Shown in pieces: positions 1 through 5,119 of a stretch of DNA of 5,517 nt. The notes beneath the pieces were generated by a model. The model worked only from the letters and a program-made list of their open reading frames with translations, was not told the origin of the DNA and ran no database searches. The position numbers and the translations under genes were made by a program. The stretch is from Pseudomonadota bacterium. GTDB lineage: Bacteria; Pseudomonadota; Alphaproteobacteria; Rhizobiales; Devosiaceae. The DNA is taken from contig JAEWHZ010000241.1 in the NCBI GenBank assembly GCA_023387585.1, positions 1 through 5,517 of the forward strand, in the 5' to 3' direction. Within the stretch, counting starts at the first letter, position 1, and every line of letters begins with the position of its first letter.

Positions 1-809
1 GCATGGGCGAGGAGGGCATCGGTTTCGCCGAATGCCTCAAGGACGCGCAGGCGCTGGGCTATGCCGAGGCCGATCCGAGCTTCGACATCGAGGGGTTCGA
101 CACGGCGCACAAGCTGTCGATCCTCGCGACGCTGAGTTTCGGCTACGAGATCGCGCCAGACCGCATTCACGTTGAAGGCATCACGCGCATCACCCAGGCC
201 GACATCAGGGTCGCGGCCGATCTGGGGTACAAGATCAAGCTGCTCGGCATCGCCGAACGCTCCGAGGACGGCATCGAGCAGCGCGTTCATCCGACGCTGG
301 TGCCCAAGAGCAGCGCCATCGCCGGGGTGGACGGGGTGATGAACGCCGTCAGCCTCGAGACCGACCATGTGCACGAATTGCTGCTCGCAGGACCGGGCGC
401 CGGCGGGCCGCCGACGGCGTCCTCGGTGCTGTCCGACATCCTCGACATCGCCCGCGGCACCCGCGTACCGCCGCTCGGCATACCAAGCGCCGAGCTGCTG
501 CCCTATCGCGAGGCACCGATGCGCGCCCATGAGGGCGGCTATTATATCCGGCTCAACGCCCGCGACGTGCCCGGCGCGCTGGCCTCCATCGCGACCCGCA
601 TGGCCGAGCGCTCGATCTCCATCGAAAGCGTGATCCAGCGGCCCGATCTGCACGTCGAAACGCCCGAGGAGGACGAGCGGCCGACGCGCACCGTGGTGCT
701 GCTGACCCAGCAGACGCCGGAGGCGGCGGTGCGCGAATCGCTTGCCCTGATCGCCGAGGACGGCTTCATTGTCGGCGAGCCGCAATTGATCCGCATCGAA
801 ACCTTCTAG
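1..809 (+). CDS. hom: Homoserine dehydrogenase, C-terminal part (5' end off window)
   Basis: NAD(P)H-dependent reduction of aspartate semialdehyde to homoserine, the branch point to threonine, isoleucine and methionine, in the cytosol. The frame is open at the left edge. The ATG at base 3 is probably an internal Met, because the visible 268 residues lack the N-terminal Rossmann nucleotide-binding domain and the family is about 430 residues long. Counting from that Met, the catalytic domain shows GYAEADP at 19-25 and EGFDTAHKL at 30-38. D33 and K37 have the spacing of the catalytic Asp/Lys pair known from yeast homoserine dehydrogenase. A glycine/proline-rich GPGAGGPPTASS stretch follows near 130-142. 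From about residue 178 there is an ACT domain (YYIRLNARDVPGALASIA), which in this family mediates feedback inhibition by threonine. TAG ends the gene 18 bases before glpX, so cotranscription is likely. The identification is firm; inhibition by threonine is inferred. Confidence 0.96.
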   Translation, partial: MGEEGIGFAECLKDAQALGYAEADPSFDIEGFDTAHKLSILATLSFGYEIAPDRIHVEGITRITQADIRVAADLGYKIKLLGIAERSEDGIEQRVHPTLVPKSSAIAGVDGVMNAVSLETDHVHELLLAGPGAGGPPTASSVLSDILDIARGTRVPPLGIPSAELLPYREAPMRAHEGGYYIRLNARDVPGALASIATRMAERSISIESVIQRPDLHVETPEEDERPTRTVVLLTQQTPEAAVRESLALIAEDGFIVGEPQLIRIETF

Positions 810-815
810 GGTGCC

Positions 816-820
816 GGAGG
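816..820 (+). promoter_or_regulatory. Ribosome binding site of glpX
   Basis: GGAGG lies 7 bases before the ATG at 828, in the 18-base gap after the hom stop codon. It is the clearest Shine-Dalgarno sequence in the window and fixes the glpX start. The recJ and cfa starts have nothing comparable. Confidence 0.85.
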
Positions 821-827
821 TGGGGGC

Positions 828-1814
828 ATGAGGCTGCAAAAGCTCGAGCAGGCGCGTGCGCAGGCAGCGATCGATCGCAGCCTGACGCTGGAAATGGTGC
901 GGGTGACCGAGCGCGGCGCCATCGCCGCCTCCGCCTGGCGCGGCAAGGGCGACGAGCGCGCCGCCGACACCGCGGCGGTCGATGCGATGATGGCCGAGCT
1001 CGAGCGCATCGAGATTTCCGGCCGCATCGTCATCGGCGAGGGCGAGCGCGGCGAGGTCGAGAATTTCTATGTCGGCCAGGAGGTCGGTGCCGGCGGCCCG
1101 CTCGAGGTCGACATCGCGGTCGATCCGCTCGAAGGCGTGACGCTGTGCGCCAAGAACCAGCCGGATTCGATCTGCGTGCTGGCGGTGGCCGAGCGCGGCG
1201 GGCTGCTGAACGTCGCGCGCAATTTCTACATGCACAAGATCGCCATCGGCCCCTTCTATCCGGCCGATCTGGTGCATGTCGAGGCGAGCGCCGCCGACAA
1301 TTGCCGGGCGCTGGCGCGGGAAAAGGGCGTGCCGCTGAACGAGATCACCGCCTGCGTGCTCGACCGGCCGCGCCATGCCGGGCTGATCCACGAATTGCGC
1401 GAGAACGGCATCGGCGTGAAGCTGATCAGCGACGGCGATATCGCCGGCGTCATCCATGCCGCCCAGAGCGAGGATTCAGGCATCGATATCTATCTCGGCT
1501 CAGGCGGGGCGCCGGAAGGCGTGCTGGCCGCCGCCGCCTTGCGATGTACCGGCGGGCAGATGCAGGGCAAGTTGATTCTCGATTCGCACGAAAAGCGCCA
1601 ACGCGCTGAAAAAATGGGAATTTCCGATCCCAACCGCATCTATGGCACCACCGATCTCGCCTCGGGCGACGTGCTGTTCGCGGCCACGGGCGTCACCGAC
1701 GGCAACATGCTCGACGGGGTGAAGCTCAAGCGCGACGCGGTGGTGACCTCGACCATCGTCATGCGCTCCTGGAGCCGCACCATGCGCTGGATCAAGGCCG
1801 AGCACGCCCGCTGA
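828..1814 (+). CDS. glpX: Class II fructose-1,6-bisphosphatase, GlpX family, with altered active-site residues
   Basis: The family hydrolyses fructose 1,6-bisphosphate to fructose 6-phosphate in gluconeogenesis; many relatives also act on sedoheptulose 1,7-bisphosphate. The 328 residues match the usual length, with about 14 extra at the N-terminus compared with E. coli GlpX as I remember it. Visible blocks are VIGEGERGE (68-76), DPLEGVTLCAKN (99-110), DRPRH (179-183), SDGD (201-204), GGAPEGVLAAAALR (226-239) and FAATGVTDG in the C-terminal part. Aligned by eye, the metal ligands D47, E71, D99, E102 and E230 match E. coli D33, E57, D85, E88 and E213, and Y134 matches Y119. Two conserved positions differ: V104 stands where E. 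coli has T90 (EGT), and G75 where it has D61 (GEGExDE). The segment FYVGQ/NFYMHK is also unlike the usual LYIGE/YMEK. The family is certain, but normal phosphatase activity is not. The gene sits between hom and recJ, as in many Hyphomicrobiales, so it is probably the orthologue and not a stray paralogue. Confidence 0.93.
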   Translation: MRLQKLEQARAQAAIDRSLTLEMVRVTERGAIAASAWRGKGDERAADTAAVDAMMAELERIEISGRIVIGEGERGEVENFYVGQEVGAGGPLEVDIAVDPLEGVTLCAKNQPDSICVLAVAERGGLLNVARNFYMHKIAIGPFYPADLVHVEASAADNCRALAREKGVPLNEITACVLDRPRHAGLIHELRENGIGVKLISDGDIAGVIHAAQSEDSGIDIYLGSGGAPEGVLAAAALRCTGGQMQGKLILDSHEKRQRAEKMGISDPNRIYGTTDLASGDVLFAATGVTDGNMLDGVKLKRDAVVTSTIVMRSWSRTMRWIKAEHAR

Positions 1815-1861
1815 TGGGGCAACCTCTTCACGCCCGGCGCCAAATCGCCTAACCCTGCGCC

Positions 1862-3655
1862 ATGCTCGACGCGGCCCGCTCCTTTCTCGACGTCACGCGC
1901 TCGCTGAGCGGCCGGCGCTGGGTCGACAGGCTCGACGAGACCGGCACGCGCATGGCGCAGGCCATCGCCCAGCGCTTCGACGTGTCCGAACTGGTGGCGC
2001 GGGTGCTGGCCGGGCGGGGCGTCGAGCCGGACGAGACGCAGGACTATCTCGAGCCGACCATCCGGCAGCTGATGCCCGACCCTTCGACGCTGACCGACAT
2101 GGACCTTCTGGCCGAGCGGCTGGCGCGAGCCATTCGCGACGGCGAACCGGTGGCGCTGTTCGGCGATTACGATGTCGACGGGGCCTGCTCGGTGGCGCTG
2201 ATGACGCGTTATCTCAACGCTTTCGGGCTCGACCCCTCGGTGCACATCCCGGACCGCATTTTCGAGGGCTATGGGCCGAACGTCGCCGCTATCGACCGGC
2301 TGATCGACGGCGGCGCGACGCTGATCGTGACGCTCGACTGCGGCACCACCTCGGATGCACCCATCGCCCATGCCCGCGCGCGCGGCGTCGACCTTTTGGT
2401 CATCGACCACCATCTGTCCGACCACGAGCTGCCGCCGGCGACGGCGCTGGTGAACCCCAACCGCCCGGACGATATTTCCGGGCAGGGGCATCTATGCGCG
2501 GCCGGCGTCACCTTCCTGGTGCTGGTGGCCGTAAACCGGCTGCTGCGCCAGAGCGGGGAGACGCGGCTGCCGGACCTGATGGGCATGGTCGATCTCGTCG
2601 GGCTGGCGACGGTGTGCGACGTGGTGCCGCTCAAGGGGCTGAACCGGGCCTATGTGCTGCGCGGGCTCGATATCGCCCGGCGCGGCACCAATGCGGGCCT
2701 GTCGGCGCTGACGCTGGCCTCGCGCATCGGCGGGCCGCTCAACCCCTATCATTTCGGGTTCCTGCTCGGCCCGCGCATCAATGCCGGCGGTCGGATCGGC
2801 GATGCCGGGCTTGGCGCAAAACTGCTGGCGACCACCGAGGAAAGCGAGGCGCTGGCCATCGCCGCCCAGCTCGAAGAGCTCAATGTCGAGCGCCAGCGCA
2901 TCGAGATCGAGGCTGTGGAAGAAGCCTCGGCCGCCGCCATGGCCGAGATCGGCAGCGGCGAGGGGCCGCCGGTTCTGGTGACCGCCTCGGCCAACTGGCA
3001 TCCCGGCATCGTCGGGCTGGTCGCTGCGCGCCTGCGCGAGCGTTTCGAGCGGCCGGCCTTCGCCGTGGCGCTGGGTGCCGATGGCGGCGGGGTCGGCTCG
3101 GGCCGCTCCATGCCGGGCGTCGATCTGGGGCGCGCGGTGATCGCGGCGGTCGAGGCCGGCATCATCCCAAAAGGCGGCGGCCACCCCATGGCGGCCGGAA
3201 TCACCCTGCGCGCCGGCGACATGGCCCGCTTCCGCGCCCATCTGAGCGAGACGCTGGGGGCGGCGGTCACGGCGGCGCGGGCGAGCAATGTATTGCGTAT
3301 CGACGCAGCGCTGACCGCGCGCGGCGCCACCCCGGAGCTTGTGCGCCAGATCGAGCGCGCCGGGCCGTTCGGGGCCGGCAATTCGGCGCCGGTCTTCGTG
3401 CTGCCGGCGCATCGCGTCTATGGCGCGCGGATCGTCGGCAAGGGGGGACATGTCTCCGCCATGCTCGGCGCCGGCGACGGGGCGCGGATCAAGGCCATCG
3501 CCTTCCGGGCCGCCGAAACCGATCTCGGCGCCACCCTTTTGGCCGCCGGCAACAACCCCGTGCATGTCGCCGGCATGCTTGGCATCGACCACTACCAGGG
3601 CCGCGAGCAGGTGCAGTTGCGCATCGTCGACGCCGCGCCGGCGGGCGATCCCTGA
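1862..3655 (+). CDS. recJ: Single-stranded-DNA-specific 5'-3' exonuclease RecJ
   Basis: RecJ degrades single-stranded DNA 5' to 3' in the RecFOR recombination pathway, in mismatch repair and in base-excision repair; it is cytosolic and needs Mn/Mg. The DHH phosphoesterase domain shows DYDVDG (102-107), LIVTLDCGTT near 155-164, the name-giving DHH (182-184) and ATVCDVVPL (249-257), which carries another metal-binding Asp. PRINAGGRIGDA begins at 304, followed by a charged helical linker near 335-365. The DHHA1 domain shows GRSMPGVDLG (414-423) and GGGHPMAAG (438-446). Residues from about 470 to 597 form the C-terminal OB-fold region. At 597 residues it is full length (E. coli 577), and all core motifs are intact. 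An in-frame TAA at 1850-1852 and no start codon between it and 1862 make this ATG the earliest possible start. The N-terminal SGRRWVDRLD, typical of alphaproteobacterial RecJ, supports it. No Shine-Dalgarno sequence precedes it. The gene follows glpX by 47 bases and is probably in the same operon. Confidence 0.97.
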   Translation: MLDAARSFLDVTRSLSGRRWVDRLDETGTRMAQAIAQRFDVSELVARVLAGRGVEPDETQDYLEPTIRQLMPDPSTLTDMDLLAERLARAIRDGEPVALFGDYDVDGACSVALMTRYLNAFGLDPSVHIPDRIFEGYGPNVAAIDRLIDGGATLIVTLDCGTTSDAPIAHARARGVDLLVIDHHLSDHELPPATALVNPNRPDDISGQGHLCAAGVTFLVLVAVNRLLRQSGETRLPDLMGMVDLVGLATVCDVVPLKGLNRAYVLRGLDIARRGTNAGLSALTLASRIGGPLNPYHFGFLLGPRINAGGRIGDAGLGAKLLATTEESEALAIAAQLEELNVERQRIEIEAVEEASAAAMAEIGSGEGPPVLVTASANWHPGIVGLVAARLRERFERPAFAVALGADGGGVGSGRSMPGVDLGRAVIAAVEAGIIPKGGGHPMAAGITLRAGDMARFRAHLSETLGAAVTAARASNVLRIDAALTARGATPELVRQIERAGPFGAGNSAPVFVLPAHRVYGARIVGKGGHVSAMLGAGDGARIKAIAFRAAETDLGATLLAAGNNPVHVAGMLGIDHYQGREQVQLRIVDAAPAGDP

Positions 3656-3689
3656 GCACGGTTGTGCCGTCTTCCGGCCAAACTCGGCC

Positions 3690-3717
3690 TTGAATATCCC
3701 ATTATGGCGACTAAGAT
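3690..3717 (+). promoter_or_regulatory. Candidate promoter of cfa (weak)
   Basis: TTGAAT at 3690-3695 and TAAGAT at 3712-3717 are separated by 16 bases. Each matches the housekeeping sigma consensus at 4 of 6 positions. They lie in the only AT-rich stretch before cfa and would give a leader of about 150 bases. The match is weak, and alphaproteobacterial promoters often depart from the E. coli consensus, so this is a guess from position and base composition. Confidence 0.35.
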
Positions 3718-3726
3718 TATTGTCGC
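3707..3726. repeat. Inverted repeat GCGAC-N10-GTCGC over the candidate -10
   Basis: GCGAC at 3707-3711 and GTCGC at 3722-3726 are perfect 5-base inverted arms around the AT-rich TAAGATTATT. The centre-to-centre distance of 15 bases is not a whole number of helical turns, which weakens the case for a dimeric operator. Its position over the candidate -10 element makes a regulator site possible. Five-base arms can arise by chance in GC-rich DNA. Confidence 0.35.
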
Positions 3727-3731
3727 ATTCA

Positions 3732-3778
3732 CTGGGGAGGCCCGGCTGAGGATGACGGGCGCTCCTCCTCGTACCCAG
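3732..3778 (+). promoter_or_regulatory. Potential long hairpin in the cfa leader RNA
   Basis: CTGGGGAGGCCCG (3732-3744) can pair with three segments to its right: CGGG (3756-3759), CCTC (3767-3770, or alternatively 3764-3767) and CCCAG (3774-3778). This gives 13 base pairs interrupted by bulges on the 3' side around an 11-base loop. No U-run follows, so it is not a standard terminator. Its place just downstream of the candidate promoter suggests a structured leader. Pairing was found by eye, not by an energy calculation. Confidence 0.4.
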
Positions 3779-3779
3779 A

Positions 3780-3789
3780 TTTGCGCAAA
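3780..3789. repeat. Perfect 10-base palindrome TTTGCGCAAA
   Basis: The sequence equals its own reverse complement and has the form of a symmetric regulator half-site pair. It lies 84 bases before the cfa ATG, between two potential hairpins. No known regulator is recognised from it. Confidence 0.4.
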
Positions 3790-3798
3790 CAACGAGAA

Positions 3799-3812
3799 GG
3801 CCGGAACCGGCC
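3799..3812 (+). repeat. Inverted repeat GGCCGGAACCGGCC
   Basis: This is a near-continuous inverted repeat: GGCCGG and CCGGCC flank a central AA. As RNA it would form a GGCCG/CGGCC stem with a GAAC loop. It lies in the cfa leader without a following U-run, so a terminator role is unlikely. Confidence 0.4.
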
Positions 3813-3829
3813 CCGCGCTGACCCAAAAA

Positions 3830-3846
3830 GTCCCGGAAACAGGGAC
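3830..3846 (+). repeat. Inverted repeat GTCCC-N7-GGGAC just upstream of cfa
   Basis: GTCCC (3830-3834) and GGGAC (3842-3846) flank GGAAACA. The hairpin would end 26 bases before the cfa ATG, close enough to affect ribosome access. It has no U-run. This is the third potential hairpin in a row in this leader. Confidence 0.35.
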
Positions 3847-3872
3847 AGGCCGGCGCAGAAAGCACGAGCGGC

Positions 3873-5108
3873 ATGAGTAAGTCGGCAGTCCAGAACTCCC
3901 CTTCCGATATCGGTTTTTTCACCCGCCTGGCCTCGCGCTTCGTCGAATGGATCGGCGTGGGCCTGATCGGCAGGCCCAGCCATGGCGCGCTGACCGTGGT
4001 ATTCCCCAACGGACGCTCGCGGACCGTGGGACAGGCTTCGAGCGGCGAGCATGCGGTGCTTAAGCTCAACAATTTCCGCGTCATCACCCAGGCCATGCGG
4101 CGCGGCACGGTAGGTTTCGCCGCCGCCTATATGGATGGCGATATCGAGGTCGACGACCTCACGGCGCTGTTCCGCTTCTTCCTGCAGAACCGCGAGATGT
4201 TCGATCGCGCCAGCATGGGCGTGTTCAAGCGCGCGGCGGCGGATCTGGCCTATCACATGGGCCGGCGCAACACGCTCGAGGGCTCGAAAAAGAACATTGC
4301 CGAGCATTACGACCTCGGCAATGATTTCTACGGCCAGTGGCTCGACCCTTCCATGACCTATTCCTCGGCGCTGTTCACGTCGGGCGACCAGACGCTGGAG
4401 CAAGCCCAGCACGCCAAATATCGCCGGGTGGCCGACCTTGCCGGCGTCACCGAAGGCTCCGAGGTGCTGGAGATCGGCTGCGGCTGGGGCGGGTTCGCCG
4501 AGACGGTGGCGCGCGACTACCGGGCGAAGCTGCGCGGCATCACCCTGTCGACCGAGCAGTTGCGCTACGCGCAGGAGCGGCTGGCGAGCCAGGGGCTTGA
4601 CGGGCTGGCGACGCTGGTGTTCGAGGACTATCGCCGCACCACCGGCCAATACGACCATATATGCTCGATCGAGATGATCGAGGCCGTGGGCGAGGACAAC
4701 TGGCCGAGCTATTTCGAGACCGTGGCGGCGCGGCTCAAGCCGGGCGGCACCGCGGCGATCCAGGCCATCACCATCGCCGAGACCGATTTCGAGGGCTATC
4801 GCTCGGGGCCGGACTTCATCCAGCGTTACATCTTTCCCGGCGGCATGCTGCTGACCAAGACGGTGATGCGCGAATTCGGCGAGCGCTACGGGCTGGTGCT
4901 CGAGCGCGCGGAGAATTTCCGCCTCAGCTATGCGCGCACGCTGCGCCTGTGGCGCGACCGCTTCCTCGAACGCTGGCCGGTGATCGCCCCGCTCGGCTAT
5001 GACGAGCGCTTCCGGCGCAAATGGGTGTACTACCTGAGCTATTGCGAAGCCGGCTTCACGGAAGGCACCATCGACGTGGGCATCTACCAGTATCGCAAGC
5101 CGGCCTGA
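3873..5108 (+). CDS. cfa: Cyclopropane-fatty-acyl-phospholipid synthase family methyltransferase
   Basis: SAM-dependent enzyme of the CFA synthase/mycolic acid cyclopropane synthase family. Members add a methylene or methyl group to the double bond of unsaturated acyl chains in membrane phospholipids, often in stationary phase or acid stress. The 411 residues consist of an N-terminal region (about 1-130) and a methyltransferase domain. The latter shows EHYDLGNDFY (144-153), the SAM-binding motif VLEIGCGWGGFAE (198-210), GITLSTEQL, SIEMIEAVG (265-273), RYIFPGGML and the C-terminal LSYCEAGFTEGTIDVGIYQY. Compared with the bicarbonate-binding residues of E. coli Cfa, E270, I299 and Y353 are kept (E239, I268, Y317), but S165 replaces C139 and Q297 replaces H266. 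The product could therefore be a methyl-branched or other modified chain. An in-frame TGA at 3819-3821 with no start codon before 3873 fixes the start. The ribosome binding site is weak. The symbol gives the family, not a proven reaction. Confidence 0.9.
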   Translation: MSKSAVQNSPSDIGFFTRLASRFVEWIGVGLIGRPSHGALTVVFPNGRSRTVGQASSGEHAVLKLNNFRVITQAMRRGTVGFAAAYMDGDIEVDDLTALFRFFLQNREMFDRASMGVFKRAAADLAYHMGRRNTLEGSKKNIAEHYDLGNDFYGQWLDPSMTYSSALFTSGDQTLEQAQHAKYRRVADLAGVTEGSEVLEIGCGWGGFAETVARDYRAKLRGITLSTEQLRYAQERLASQGLDGLATLVFEDYRRTTGQYDHICSIEMIEAVGEDNWPSYFETVAARLKPGGTAAIQAITIAETDFEGYRSGPDFIQRYIFPGGMLLTKTVMREFGERYGLVLERAENFRLSYARTLRLWRDRFLERWPVIAPLGYDERFRRKWVYYLSYCEAGFTEGTIDVGIYQYRKPA

Positions 5109-5119
5109 GTTTTCAGCCG
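5101..5119. terminator. Small hairpin spanning the two convergent stop codons
   Basis: CGGC (5101-5104) pairs with GCCG (5116-5119), and after a bulged C the TGA stop of cfa (5106-5108) pairs with the complement of the opposite gene's TGA (5113-5115), around a GTTT loop. That makes 7 base pairs usable on either strand. There is no U-run after it, so termination is only a possibility suggested by its place between converging genes. Confidence 0.25.

Larger units (their letters stand above)
3656..3872. other. Intergenic region between recJ and cfa: probable cfa promoter and leader
   Basis: This 217-base gap is the only sizeable non-coding stretch. Its left third, roughly 3690-3731, is clearly AT-richer than the surrounding genes. 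The rest holds several short inverted repeats, listed separately. The 58-codon frame starting at ATG 3704 and ending at TAA 3878-3880 uses many codons rare in the neighbouring genes (AGA, AGG, GGA, CGT, ATT), has no recognisable family and overlaps the cfa start by 8 bases; I do not call it a gene. No tRNA or known riboswitch was recognised by eye. Confidence 0.7.

Noticed and set aside
3656..3689. Possible recJ terminator: GCAC-GGTT-GTGC (3656-3667) and GGCC-N6-GGCC (3676-3689)
   Set aside because: Stems are only 4 base pairs and no U-run follows, so either could be chance in GC-rich DNA.
2494..3693. Plus-strand 399-codon frame overlapping recJ in another frame
   Set aside because: Very Arg/Ala/Gly-rich with no domain. 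It is the +1/+2 shadow of a GC-rich gene.
3803..3830. EcfG general-stress promoter (GGAAC with CGTT about 16-17 bases downstream)
   Set aside because: GGAAC is present at 3803-3807, but no CGTT-like element follows at the required spacing.
3656..3872. tRNA, SAM-II or SAH riboswitch in the recJ-cfa gap
   Set aside because: No cloverleaf, TPsiC-arm pattern or riboswitch core was recognised. The structured leader is reported only as potential hairpins.
2492..4108. Long minus-strand open frame (538 codons) opposite recJ and the start of cfa
   Set aside because: It lies antisense to a complete RecJ with all motifs and crosses the intergenic region. Its Arg/Gly/Ala/His-rich translation is typical of an antisense frame in high-GC DNA.
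3729..4658. Minus-strand 309-codon frame opposite cfa
   Set aside because: It covers the SAM-binding domain of cfa on the other strand and shows no family motif.
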